This document shows positions 10,917-23,158 of a stretch of 64,000 nt of DNA, piece by piece. The notes below the pieces were generated by a model. That model was not told the DNA's origin. It searched no databases and was given only the letters and a program-made list of their open reading frames with translations. The stretch covers positions 23,163,512 to 23,227,511 of the forward strand of contig NC_052352.1 in the NCBI RefSeq assembly GCF_009727055.1. The letters run 5' to 3'. Position 1 is the first letter of the stretch. Every line of letters starts with the position of its first letter. A program made the translations under genes and the position numbers. Source of the DNA: Benincasa hispida. Taxonomy: Eukaryota; Streptophyta; Magnoliopsida; Cucurbitales; Cucurbitaceae.

Positions 10917-12980
10917 GAAATAGAAACAAGGTATACGATACGAAGGCGCTCGCTCAGTCGTTTAGACGATAGTGCTTCACCATATCGTTGTCGTTTAGAC
11001 GATCATATAAGGCTTGCATTGCAGAGCGCGTTGTACGATCACATACCTCATGCTTCATTGCATAGTAAAAGTTACACGATCGTTGCTAAACGACCATTTA
11101 GCTCTGGAAACATAGGTAAATGATTGAGTAAAGTGTTTACTCTTTCGTGTAGACGACCGCGTTGGAGTTTGGTACACGATCAGTGGAGACAAGGACTTCG
11201 ACCGGACGATTCAAGACCCGGTCGCTTATTTGAACCAGCGACTCTTTGCATTCGTAATAGTTAGCTTTAGTTTTTGAAGATTTGAGGCAATTTTTCCCGG
11301 CTCATCAACATTTATTTCTTATACATGAGATGTATGTGGTTTATATGGAAAAGTGTTTGACATATAGATTTGAATCCCACCTTAGATTGTGCAATTATTC
11401 ATGCATCATGTATTATAAGAGTTATAATATGGCATGTTGAAATTACAAGAGAGCATGCACATGCATCATGAAAATATAAGAGTTATATTTGTGCATGCAG
11501 TGAGCATATTCATGCATCATCTTTATATTATAAGCGTTATAGTATAAGGGTAAATGGAAGCATGTTTTGCTTGGTTCATTGCTTGTTTGTATAAAAGTTA
11601 TATAAAAAGGTAGCAATGAGTGAACGATGCATGGAACATGACACTTAAGTTGTTTATAAACGTTATGAATGCCTTGTATGTGTTAGTTTTGCATTGTGAT
11701 TGGTTTTGGTTGCTTATGTTATAAGTGTTATAATAGAAATCAGAACTAAAATCGATAAGAAAGAGTTGCATGCGGACTTAGGATGAACTCATGTTTTAAA
11801 AGGGTTTTAAAATTGGATTGAGATAGACCTAAGTTCAAGGTTCTAATGGGATTAGAAACCTAGTTTAATCTTTTTAAATCGGTTTAATAGGAGTCAATTG
11901 ATTGGCATAAAATATTAAAATTGTATTAAATCTATCTATAAGAGACCTTTTGTCTAAGACGAGTTTTGTCTAGGCTGGGATACTTAAGCTGACAGAAACG
12001 AAACACCCCTACCTGGGAACCTACTTGAAAAGGTGAATTAGATAGATTTTTTTGCAAGCATGCGACATTTGGTCAAACACTCCATTAAAGAGTTTAATGG
12101 ATGATGATCAAAAGTTGTTTTAACTATCCAAGGTAAAAGTTACTCTTGGGCAAACCTAAAAAATCACTTAGTTAAAATTCTTATCCGTGTTTTTTCTAAA
12201 TAAACTAAACCCTAGGTTATAAAATACTCATTAGGAGGAAGAGATGTATCTGATATGTCAATGATTCCACTCACGTTTCTCCCTGAATGTTCACACCTGT
12301 CTCTTATACACATCTAGATGTGTATAAGAGACAGGTTTTTTAGATTTATGCTTGGCCTCGTGGTGCCCTGGGAGCATCCTTCTTCGGATGGTGTTTGCAT
12401 GAGTCAATATCAAGGTGGACGAAGAGAGTGTTTATAGTAAATGGGAGAAGGGTGTGAGTCAACATGTCCTACAGTCTCTGTCATTGGTTTGTACCATGAG
12501 ATCATTTTGTACTCTCTCATGGCGCCCTGGGAGCGTCCCCCTTCGGATGGGTTTTGTGCAGTAGGTCAAGATCAAAGTGAATCCATAAATGGATAGGGTT
12601 GCTTTAGTTTTTGCCCCATTCGGATTTTTTCCCTTCGGATTGGCTGCTTGGGGTGGAACTCTAGAGCCTAAAATGGTGGGTCACACTTACGAAAAATTGT
12701 TAAGTAAGTTAATGATTTCTTGACCAAATCAATGATGGCTAGTCGTTATAGGAGTAAGAGTTGTTTTGGTATTAATGACTGGTTGAGAATTTCTCAATTC
12801 AGAGGAGGGATAATTGACCTCCCTTCGGCAACTTTTGTCCTAAACATTTGAAGCGTCATTTCGAAACTAGATGTTACATGGGGTTCATGTTAGTTTTGCT
12901 AAACCTTATTGGATGTTGTATGTTTTTTCAATGGGAATTTGCTTAAAACCTAACATAGGTCAATGTGTTTTTTTTTTCAG
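10917..12980 (+). other. Leader of RLC-3 with CGATCG-type repeats and conserved non-coding blocks
   Basis: About 2 kb without a credible gene. From 10940 to 11180 it carries repeated CGATCG and GTTTAGACGA words. From 11941 to 12050 there is a block shared with RLC-7 (37745-37860) and RLC-9 (61492-61605), including ACACCCCTACCTGGGAAC. A motif with GCCCTGGGAGC and CTTCGGATGG occurs twice (12352-12396 and 12515-12557). A pyrimidine run ending in CAG at 12968-12980 precedes the gag region. A library adapter interrupts it at 12297-12334. Confidence 0.7.
12297..12334. other. Back-to-back Tn5 mosaic ends: mate-pair junction adapter left in the assembly
   Basis: CTGTCTCTTATACACATCT (12297-12315) is followed at once by its reverse complement AGATGTGTATAAGAGACAG (12316-12334). 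Each is the 19-base Tn5 mosaic end used in transposase-based libraries, and the joined pair is the known circularisation junction of Nextera mate-pair libraries. No transposon lies between them. Other leaders run through this point without it (for example near 38107). Confidence 0.96.
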
Positions 12981-12982
12981 CA

Positions 12983-13805
12983 ACATATTTGTATTTCTGT
13001 TTAATGCCTTTAATTTGACCAATTACATACAGTGGAAAGAGTCTTATAAAACGTATTACGTGGTAAACGACCTCGAATTTGTCATGGTTGAGGAATGTCA
13101 TCAAGTGCCGAACCTTGATACACCGTGAAGTGTTTGTAATGCATATGAGGTGTGGATGAAGGCTAATTCATTAGCCAGAATTCACATATTGGCTAGCATA
13201 CCTGATGTTTTGGCCAAATGGGTCGAGAACATGGTCATTGCAAGATTTGTTTGAACGTCAGTTCTTACTTTTCGAGCATAAAAGGATGGATGATAAAACC
13301 ATTAGTGTCTGTTCCCAAGTTAAACTCTAGGAAGAGAAAGCAATTTTTTCTAACTCTGTTGAAGTTCATAGAAGAGAAGCATTCTCTGAAATGCAACTTG
13401 GAGCTTATTTAGATTCTGATACAGATCCCACTACTCTACAAAAGAGGAGGATGTCTAAAGACAATAATTCTGATTTATTGGTCTTGGAGACATGTTTGGT
13501 AGAGAATGATGATTCTGCCTGAATCCTTGATTCAAGTGCTACCAACCATGTCAGTTTCTCTTACCAAGGATTCAGTTCCTGGCAAACGTTGCCACAGGGA
13601 GAGATGACTTTTTGAGTCGGTACTGGTGAGGTTGCTTCAGTTGTTGCTGTAGGCAGGCTGAAGTTATTTTTTACATGTAACGTTATCTATTACTGGATAA
13701 TATTTTCGTAGTTCCTCATATCAAAAGGAACTTAATCTCAATTGATTGTCTCATTGAACAAGTTCATACCATCTCTTTTTCTGAGAATAAAGTTTTTATT
13801 TTCAA
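12983..13805 (+). pseudogene. gag and protease remnant of RLC-3
   Basis: A gag N-terminal segment reading LTNYIQWKESYKTYYVVND (about 13014-13070) corresponds to the gag start seen in RLC-7 and RLC-9. A stop at about 13126 and frame changes follow, and the zinc knuckle is not recognisable. A protease segment appears at about 13480-13680: DLLVLETCLVENDDSA, a stop, then ILDSSATNHV, so the catalytic D-S-G reads D-S-S. Gag would form the particle; none could be made from this copy. Confidence 0.75.
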
Positions 13806-16597
13806 GAATTGAATGGAGATTGGTTCAGTTCAATGGAAAGTAACTTATATGTACTAAGGTCGTTAGTCATAAAAGCCTTGTTTAACACTGAAATGTTTAA
13901 TATGGCTACGACAGCTAAAAGACCAAAGGTTTCTCCTAAGGAAAACGGCCATCTTTGGTATCTAAGGTTAGGTCACATCAACCTCAATAGGATTGAGCAG
14001 TTGGTGAAAAGTGGACTTCTAAAAAGTTTAGAAGAATACTCCTTGTCAGTGTGTGAATCATGCCTCGAAGGCAAGATGACCAAATGACCTTTTACTAGAA
14101 AATGTTACCGAGCCAAGGAAGCCTTAGAGCTTGTACATTCGGACCTCTATAGACCGATAAGTGTTAGAGTTCGAGGTGGGCATGAATATTTCATCTCTTT
14201 CATAGATGATTATTCAAGGAATGGGTATCTCTATCTAATGCAACATAAGTCTGAAGCCCTTTATAAGTTCAAGGAGTATAAGGTTGAAGTTGAAAACTTG
14301 TTAAGTAAAAAGATAAACACTAAGATCTAATCGTGGTAGAGAGTATATGAACCTCCAGTTCCAGAACTATATGATAGAGTATGGGATTGCGTCCCAACTC
14401 TCGGCCCCAGGTACACCTAAGCAGAATGGTGTATCAGAAAGGAGAAACAGAACCTTGTTAGACATGGTTCGGTTTATGATGAGTTATGCTCATCTTCCAG
14501 ACTCATTTTATGGTTTTGCGGTGGAGACTGCATTCTATATTCTAAACAACGTTCCCTTGAAAAGTGTTTCTGAAACAACTTTTGAGTTGTGGAGAGGTCG
14601 TAAAGGTAGTTTACGCCACTTCAGGATTTGGAGGTGTCCGGCCCATGTGCTAGTGACTAACCCAAAGAAGTTCGAACCACGTTCGAAAGTTAGCCTTTTT
14701 GTAGGCTACCCCAAGGAAATGAGGGTTGGATACTTCTATGATCCGAGTGAGAACAAAGTGTTTATTTCTACAAATGCTATCTTCTTGGAAGAAGACCACA
14801 TCTGGGATCATAAGCCACGAAGTAAGCTTGTTTTACGTAAGATTTCTAGTGAGACTGAGACTACTGAGGGTTTAACAAGAGTAGAACAGACTAACAAATC
14901 AACAAGAGTTGATGTCGATACATCTAGTCAACCAGCTCAAGAGTTGAGACTACTTCGACATAGTGGGAGGGTTATGAACCCACCGGATCGCTATATGGGT
15001 TTGATTGAAGACCAGAACGTTATTTCTTATGATAAGGTCGAGGATCTATTGTCTTTTAAGAAATTAATGGAGGATGTTGACAAGAATGAATGGATTAAGG
15101 CCATGAACCAGGAAATGGAGTCTGTGTAATTCAATAACGTCTGGAAGCTTGTGGATCCGCCTGATGAGGTAAGACCTATAGGGTATAAGTGGATCTATAA
15201 GTGAAAGTAAGGTGTAAATGGAAAGGTGCAAACCTTGAAGGCTCGACTCGTGGCAAAGGGTTATACCTAGGTTGAGGGAGTTGAATATGAGGAAACTTTC
15301 TCACCTGTTGTCATGCTTAAGTCTATCAGGATACTCTTGTCCATAGCCACTTTTCATGATTATGAGATATGGCAAATGGACGTCAAGACTGCCTTTCTTA
15401 ATGGTAATCTTGAGGAGAACATCTACATAGCTCAACCAGAGAGGTTTGCTGTTCCAAATCAAGAGCAAAAAGTTTGCAAGCTTAATAGGTCCATTTATGG
15501 GCTGAAACAAGCGTCTTGATCGTGGAACATTAGATTTGACACTACGGTCAAGTCATTTGGCTTTAATCAGAACATTAATGAGCCTTGTGTTTACAAGAAG
15601 ATCATCAAGAGCTTAGTAGCTTTCTTGGTACTATATGTGGATTGTATCCTACTCATTGGGAATGATGTAGGGTTTCTGACTGACATTAAAAAGTGACTAG
15701 CTGCCTAGTTCCAAATGAAAGATTTGGGTGAGGCATAGTATGTTCTAAGGATCCAGATCATTTGGGATCGTAAGAACAAGAGATTAACCTTGTCTCAGGC
15801 ATCGTACATCGATTAAATGTTGATTAGGTATAGGATGCAGGATTCCAAGAGGGGTTTGTTACCCTTTAGGCATGGAATTGTTTTGTCTAAGGATCAATGT
15901 CCTAAGACACCTCAAGAGATTGAGGAGATGAGACGAATTCCCTATGCTTCAATTGTTATGTACCAGACTCGACATTTGCTATGTAGTAGAGATTGTCAGT
16001 CGGTACTAGTCCAATCTAGGATTTGATCACTAGACGGTGGTCAAGATGATCCTCAAGTATCTTCAGAGAATGAGGGACTACATGCTCATGTATGGAGATA
16101 AGGATCTGTTCCTTATAGGATACATAGACTCTGATTTTCAAACCGATAGAGATACTCGTAAATCGACATCGAGGTCAGTGTTCACTCTAAATGGAGGGGT
16201 TGTAGTGTGGTGAAGCATCAAGCAAGGATGCATCGCGGACTCCACTATAGAAGCCGAATACGTAGTCGCTTGTGAAACAGCTAAGGAGGCTATTTGGCTA
16301 AGGAAATTTCTTATAGATTTCAAAGTTGTTCCAAATATGGATTTGCCCATCACTCTTTATTGTGATAATAGCGAGGCTGTGACAAATTCAAAGGAGCCTC
16401 GGAGTCATCGTCGGGGCAAGCATATCGAACGTAAATACGACTTGATCAGGGAGATTGTGCATCGCAGTGATGTGATAGTTATGAAGATCGCATCGGAGCA
16501 CAACGTTGCTGATCTCTTTACAAAGGCTCTCATGGCTAAAGTGATCGAGGGTCACCTAGAAAGTTTAGGTCTGCGGGACATGTGGCATCTTGTCTAG
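13806..16597 (+). pseudogene. pol of RLC-3: GAG-pre-integrase, integrase, RT, RNase H
   Basis: GAG-pre-integrase (YLRLGHINL, about 13958), integrase Asp residues in VHSDLY (about 14135) and SFIDDYSR (about 14200), a frameshift near 14330, then one 260-codon open piece (14347-15129) with the integrase Glu in NGVSERRNR. RT follows with [10 protein letters not shown] (about 15380) and YGLKQAS, then a TGA at 15517. The RT box is YVDC (15634-15645), losing the second Asp. RNase H (about 16100-16597) keeps MEAEY-like (EAEYV) and CDNS. Several stops look like C-to-T changes of CGA and CAG codons. Confidence 0.9.
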
Positions 16598-16705
16598 GGC
16601 AAGTGGGAGATGATACTAGGGTATGCCTTAGTTTATTGTATATTGTACATGTATTTATCTTGTATTGTACATTAGCTTCCTGAGGCATTAGGACAAGTGG
16701 AAGAT
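16598..16705 (+). other. Doubled polypurine tract of RLC-3
   Basis: GGGCAAGTGGGAGAT at about 16598-16611 and GGACAAGTGGAAGAT at 16691-16705, separated by a spacer with TATGCCTTAGTTTATTGTA. The second abuts the LTR. Confidence 0.7.
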
Positions 16706-17961
16706 TGTTGGGATTGGTGTCCTAATTCTCCTGAAGTCTTGTAGTTTGTAATTTATACATATTGTTATGAATTAAATAAGAGTTATTTTATTTGGCAATT
16801 ACTCATATCTAATAAACAAAGCTCCATTGTTATTGTATGTAAACTTAAACATGTATATGAGATATACAGGTGGATCATGCCTTAAGTGATAACTTAAATA
16901 GGTCTGTAGTATAAGAATTAAGGAGGGATACCTGATCCTAGTGACACTACAGATACGGCCCGCTTTGTAGAGGTTTGCAAGTATTGTGAACTACTACAGA
17001 TGGTAGATCTTGACTATTCATGTGGAGACATGCAAGCGGGGGTGTCTTATACAAAGAGTTTGCATAAGACCGGACCACGAGATGATTCATTTCTTTATAT
17101 AACATTGTTGATACTGGAGACTTATATCTCACCTAAACGACCACAGGTGACATGACCTCAATCCTAAGTGTTTTGGGAAATCCTGCCTTTGAAGGCGGTC
17201 CTTTGATTAGTATGGGTGAGAGTGGCTAGATTTCCAACTCAACATGCCTACCTTTTTGGGGACTTGTCTGATTTGGGATATGAGAACTTAGTTACACAAG
17301 ATGGAATTCATTCCTTCCCTGAAGCAGGGGTAAGTAGATAGAATGCTCCGTTAAAGGCTGATTCCGGGGCTTGAACATAGTGGCTGCAGCTTCTCTTTGG
17401 AAGAGAGGACTCAGTCATACAAGGACTATGACTTAAGTTCATTAGAGGGATCAGTGGTACGTAAAGAGTTAGATCTAACTACAGGGGCATAATAGTTATT
17501 AGCCCAGCTGTACTTACGAGTGATTTGCGAAGGGTTATCGCACTGTTGATTTGTTGATATGGACACATAATATATCTATAGTAAGGAGAGTTCAGTTGGT
17601 TGGTCTTTAGTGGAGTGTCTGGTAGTTAACCAATGGTGGATCCCGTGACTAAAGAGTTTATTCAGTTATTCACGTACCATTGGAGCTTCGAGCTACAGGT
17701 CCATAAGGTTCCCTTGGTAGCTCAGCAGATTCAAGTTGAGAATTAGTTCTTGATGTTGATTTGAAATGTTCAAATTAACAAGAGGTAATTCGATTATATA
17801 TGATGTGATCGGTGTGATGTACGAGATACATCAAGTGGAGGATTAATGTAAATGAGATTTACATTAAGGATCATGGAATAGAAAAAGAGCTATGATTTAT
17901 ATGTTTCATGAGATGAAATATTAAAACTATAGGTTATAAATAAAATATGGTAAGTTGGTTA
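16706..17961 (+). repeat. 3' LTR of RLC-3, first part (LTR family B)
   Basis: Begins TGTTGGGATTGGTGTCC after the polypurine tract and runs to GGTTA at 17957-17961, the left copy of a target duplication. The LTR continues at 20057, in register with the minus-strand copies of the same family. Confidence 0.92.
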
Positions 17962-20051
17962 TGAAGGAAATTAAACACGAGGATTTCCATGAGCAGCGAA
18001 ATAGATCATTCCAAATTACAATCATGTATGAACATTATAAATTACAATCGTAAACAGAATAAATGGTTATGCATTCATTGCAGAAATTACAGCATGATAC
18101 AACAAGAAATCAAGGAGAAATCTCTGCGCATGTTTGTAGACTCGTCTCCACTCTCCTTGCTCACAAACGCTCAAACACAGCAACCTCAAACGCTTAAACA
18201 ACACGACCGCTACACAGCACGAACACTGCACACTCGAACTCAGGGATCACCTCGATCACAAATTTCCCAACAGTACGAACAACGTCCACAGAACCTCGAC
18301 GGTGTCGAGTTGAGTATGACATCACCAAGAAGGGTAACTTAGTATTCTCGGTGTGAGAATCCAGAGGGTGGGCTCTGTGTGGACTTGGTATGAGGCAGAA
18401 GAATGGAGGAATCAACAATCGTGTAAACGATTGAGCAAATGGGAGAAGACTAGACCTATCGTATAGCTCGATGCTCAATCGTTTAGCAAAAGCTAAGAGA
18501 TCGTCTAGCAAAAGCTAAGCGATCGTTTAGCTCGTTGCTTAGTTCCGTTTCTGTCGCTACAAAGCACTACACAATCGTCTAGCTCACTTAAGCTGTCATT
18601 TAGTAAATTCGTATTTACTTGACAAGGTTCATGAGATTCTTTTTCTGAGAGAGAAAATCTCAAATCAATTTTGACAAAAAACTTACTGAAATTAGGAAAA
18701 CAATTTTCCTTTTATCTCATGGTTACCATAAACCACCAATAACCTCCCACTCAATTGGTTATTAGAGAAAAAGATTTAATTATCCAATAATTATATTATT
18801 ATAAATATATATGATAACTAACTTATTATATTATATTTATAACCTATAGTTTTAATATTTCATCTCATGAAACATATAAACCATAGTTCTTTTTCTATTC
18901 CATGGAGATTTACATTAATCCTCTACTAGATGTATCTCATATACCATACCGATTATATCATATATAATCAAATTACCTCTTGTCAATTTGAACATTTCAA
19001 ATCAACACCAAGAATTGATCCTCAACTGAATCCATTGAGCTACCAAGGAGACCTTATGGACTTGTAGCTCAAAGCTCCAACGATACGTGAATAACTGACT
19101 ACATTCTTTAGTCACGGGATCCACCATCCGTTAACTGTCAGCACTCTATTAAAGACCAACAATTGAACTCTTCTTACCATAAATATATTATGTGTCCATC
19201 TTAATCAATCAACAGTGCGACAACCCTTCACAGATCGCTCGTAAGTACAACTGGGCCAATAACCGTTATGCCTCTGTAGTTATATCTAACTCCTTAAGTA
19301 CCACTGATCCCTCTAATGAACATAAGTCATAGTCCTACTATGACTGAGTCCTCTCTTCCAAAGAGAAGGTGTGGCCACTATATTCAAGTCATGGAATCAA
19401 CCCTTAAGGGAGCAATCTCTCTACTTATCCTTGCTTCGGGAAAGGAGTGAATTCCATCATGTGGATTGAGTTCCCAGTTCCTAGATCAGACAAGTCCCCA
19501 AAAAGGTAGACATATTGAGTTGGCAATCTGGCCACTTTCACCCTGCTAATCAAAGGACCGCCCTCAAAGGCAGGAGTTCCCAAAATACTCAGGATTGAGG
19601 TCGTGTCACCTATGGTTGTTTAGGTGAGATGTAAGTCTCTAGTATCAATTGCGTTATATACAGAGTCTAGTCATCTCGTGGTTCGGTCTTATATAAACTC
19701 TTTGTATAGGACACCCCGCTCGCACGTCTTTACATGAATGGTCAAGATCTACCATCTGTAGTAGTTTACAACACTTGCAATCCTCTACAAAGCGGGTCGT
19801 ATCCATAGTGTCACCAGGATCAGGTATCCCACCTTAATCCTTATACTACAAATCTATTTAGGTTATCACTTAAGGCATGATCTACTTGTATATCATATAT
19901 ACATGCTTAAGTTCACATAAGGTAACCAAGGAGCTTTGTTTACTGGATATGAGAAAATGCCAGAATGAAATAACAATTATTTTTTTAATCAAACAATGTG
20001 TATCTTTACAAACAATGAGACTTCGAGAGAATTAGGACACCAATCCCAACA
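17962..20051 (-). repeat. Solo LTR of family B inside the RLC-3 3' LTR
   Basis: 2090 bases from TGAAGGAAAT to CAATCCCAACA, the exact reverse form of a family-B LTR (TGTTGG...CTTCA). It is flanked by GGTTA at 17957-17961 and at 20052-20056, a perfect 5-base target duplication. No internal domain is present, so an element inserted and then recombined between its LTRs. A CGATCG-word array lies at about 18420-18600. ORFs at 17989-18511 are LTR sequence. Confidence 0.95.
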
Positions 20052-20056
20052 GGTTA

Positions 20057-20844
20057 TCATATATATTTATAATAATATTAATTATTGGATAATTATCTCT
20101 TTTTCTCTAATAACTAATTGAATGGGAGGTTATTGGTGGTTTTATGGTAACCATGAGATAAAAGGAAAAATGTTTTCCTAAATTTAGTAATGTTGAATTG
20201 AGAGTTTTTTTATTCTCGGATTACTCACGGTTGGCTGTCAAGTAAATGAGATTCACTAAACGACAGCTGAAGAGAGACTAGATGGTCGTGGAGTGACACT
20301 ACACGATAGTTCACTCAGATGGCCAATAGCTAAACGATTGTGGAGCTTCTTCTAACGATTGGGCATCATCTATACAATAGACTTGTCATCTCCGACTTGC
20401 TCAATCGTTTACACGATTATCTTTCCTTTGGTCTTGTCCTATAACCAAGTCCACACAGAGCCCACACTTATGGATTCTCAAACCGAGAATACCAAGGTAG
20501 CCATTGTGGTGGTGTCGTACTCAACTAACATAGTTAAGGTTTTTAAAGGTCGTTCGATGTATTCATGGTCTTAGAGTTCGTTGTGTTCGTGATTGTTGTG
20601 ATCGTTCTGTGTTACAGTCGTAGTGTTCGAGTGTTCATGATTGTTGTCTTGCTGTTTGAACGAGCATTCATGATCAAGGTATGTGTAATTCTTCCCTTGA
20701 TCTTAGTAAAACATGTTGTAATTTCATTTTATGCATAGCCTGTTGTTTCCATTTCTTGACTGTAATTGTTGTTGTTCAAATACGAATGTAATTTGGAAAG
20801 ATCATTCCATTGCTCATGTAAATCCTCATATCCAATTTCCTTCA
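20057..20844 (+). repeat. 3' LTR of RLC-3, second part
   Basis: Resumes after the second GGTTA and ends TTTCCTTCA. Together with 16706-17961 this gives an LTR of about 2.04 kb. It contains a weak CGATCG-type array (about 20270-20420). The five bases after it are CTTTC; the partner cannot be tested because the 5' end of RLC-3 is missing. Confidence 0.9.
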
Positions 20845-22918
20845 CTTTCAAGAGGACAAACTTTTTTTTCTCGTTAGTCCTCTTTAGAGGGAGACCACTA
20901 GTTAAGAGGCTAACACATCCAACTACTCTGTTCCTTTAGATCTGTTTCCTGAGCCTATCCCCGAAACAAATGACCCTACCCTTCCTACAAAAGAAGTGCC
21001 CTGGATAACCTACTATAGGAAGAATCTCCAAAGGAAATAGTTCCTAAAATAGTTCTCCCCGTTGCTCCACCGAAAGGTGTCCAAGAGTTAGAACTAGAAC
21101 CAGCTCAAGGTACCTCTATTCTTGATGTAATGAATGTGTTGAAGGTGATGGAGTGAACTCTGACGAAGTCAAGATCGATGGTGGTGGTGAATTACCAGGT
21201 GATACATAGGGAACTGAAAATGTGCAACAGTTGGGTACAGATAAACAGGTGGACAAGACCGATGAGGTTGATGCTACCTTGGATTTGTCGATTGCCCTAT
21301 GGAAGGGTACGAGATCCTACACCAATCACTCTATGAAAAGCTTCTTGTCCTACAGTAACTTTTCTTCGAGATTTAAGGCTTTCACTACCAGTCTGGATGT
21401 CGTGATGATTCCAGGCAATGTGCACAAGGCTTTAGAAGTTCTTGAATGGCGAGTCGCAATTATGGAGGAGATGCGGGCACTTGAGATAAACAGAATGTGA
21501 GATCTGGTCGTTATTTCAAAAGGTCACAACACAGTCGGGTGCAAGTGGGTGTTCACTATCAAATACAAGTCTAATGGGACTCTCGATAGATATAAGGCCA
21601 GGTTGGTTGCTAAAAGGTTCACTCAGACATATAGGGTGGATTACGTAGAAACCTTCTCACCTGTGGTAAAACTTAACACGATTCGTGTTCTTCTCTGAGT
21701 TGCCATTAATCAAGACTGACTGTTACATTAATTGGATGTTAAAAATGCATTTCTGAATGTGAGTTGGAAGAATAGGTCTATATGAACCCACCTTTAGGTT
21801 TTGAAGCACGATTTGGTAATCAGGTTTGCAAATTAAAGAAGTCTCCTAGAGCCTGGTTCGATAGGTTCACTACCTTTGTTAAGCCTCAGGGGTTTGTTCA
21901 AGGGTATTTTGATCACACCTTGTTCATTAAGAGATCGACACCAGGAAAAGTAGTTGTTTTGATTGTCTATGTCAACGATATTATCCTGTTAAGGGATGAT
22001 TCAGCAGAGATTGGCAAGTTGAAACAAGGGATGGCAGATGAGTTCGAAATCAAAGATCTTGTTTACTTGAGATATTTCCTTGGAATGGAGGTAGCAAGAT
22101 CAAAGGAAGGGATCTATATGTCTCAAAGGAAATATATACTAGATTTGTTGAGAGAAATCGGAATGATTGGGTGCAAACTTGTAGATACACTAGTAGAAGT
22201 CAATAACAATCTGGTAGAATCAGTAGAAGATGTTCCTGTTAACAAGGAAAGATATCAACATCTTGTGGGGAAGCTGATCTACCTTTCACATACCAAGCCT
22301 GATATATCATACATAATTAGTTTGGTCGGACATTTTATGCAGGCTCCTTATGAAAGACACATGGAGGCAGTTACATAGATTCTGAGATATCTGAAGTCTA
22401 CACCCGAAAAAGGCTTGATGTTCTGAAAACATGACAAAAGATGCACTGAGTCCTACACAGATTCAGACTGGGTTGGTTCTATTATTGATAGAAAGTCTAC
22501 CTCGAGATATTGGACTTTTGTGTGGGAAAATTTAGTTACGTGGCGGAGTAACAAGCAAGGTATTGTGGCTAAAAGTAGTGCCAAAGCTGAATACAAAGCT
22601 ATGAGCCTGGGAATTTGTGAAGAAATTTAATTGAAAAAGGTTCTAGTAGATCTTCATCAAGAAAGTCACGACCCGATGAGACTTTATTGCGATAATAAGG
22701 CTGCTATTAATATTGCTAACAATCCTGTCCAACATGACAGAACCAAACATGTTGAGATCGACTGACACTTCATCAAAGAGAAACTGGATAATGATAGTAT
22801 TTTCATTCCCTATGTTCCGTCTAGTCATAGATTATGGATGTCCTCACCAAACGGTTACTGAGACAGACATTTGACACCTGTGTTAGCAAGTTAGGTCTTA
22901 TTGGTATCTACGCCCCAA
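20845..22918 (+). pseudogene. RLC-4 pol (RT and RNase H), a different copia lineage
   Basis: From about 21280 the codons read as an RT N-terminal region (LSIALWKGTRSY), then GCKWVFT (about 21540), [10 protein letters not shown] (about 21600), DVKNAFLN (about 21740) and VCKLKKSPRAWFDRF. Seven residues that normally lie between KLKK and SPRAW are missing. The RT box is YVND (21968-21979). RNase H keeps YTDSDW (about 22455), AEYKAM (about 22590) and LYCDN (about 22682). Stops interrupt at 21498, 21696, 22376 and 22628. Its residues differ clearly from those of RLC-1, -3 and -5; an Ale or Ivana-like lineage is possible. 20845-21200 is the decayed linker before RT. Confidence 0.88.
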
Positions 22919-23158
22919 CTTAAGGGGAGAGTGTTGCAAAATATTGTTTAGCCCAAAGGTCATTTTATTCTTTTTACATGGTGTCTACAGTCTAGAATTT
23001 CTGACCTATGGCTATTTATATATGTATCTGTACTATGTAGAGTGTATCAAAAATTAATTAAAATAAACTCTTATCATGGTTTTTATCCCTAACCTAGGGT
23101 TTTCCACGTAACCTTGGTGTTTTCTCTTCTAGCCTTTAGTTTTTCAATAAAATTCTTT
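22919..23158 (+). repeat. Polypurine tract and short LTR of RLC-4
   Basis: TTAAGGGGAGAG at about 22920-22931 is followed by TGTTGCAAAATATTG, a typical LTR start. A TATTTATATATG stretch lies at about 23013. The right end is not a clean CA; RLC-5 pol begins at about 23159. The LTR is about 230 bases, far shorter than its neighbours. Confidence 0.75.

Larger units (their letters stand above)
10917..20844 (+). mobile_element. RLC-3, 5'-truncated Ty1/copia element with split 3' LTR
   Basis: Leader (10917-12980), gag and protease remnants, pol to 16597, doubled polypurine tract, and a 3' LTR of about 2.04 kb that is interrupted by a solo LTR. No 5' LTR is present: the left edge abuts RLC-2 near 10900-10917. 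Pol has more stops than RLC-1 pol. Confidence 0.88.

Noticed and set aside
12297..12334. Possible natural Tn5/IS50 insertion or regulatory hairpin
   Set aside because: The two mosaic ends touch, with no transposon or target duplication, and the sequence is exactly the library junction adapter.
17989..18511. Overlapping open frames of 117 and 105 codons
   Set aside because: They lie wholly in the solo LTR, and the corresponding parts of sister LTRs are not conserved as proteins.
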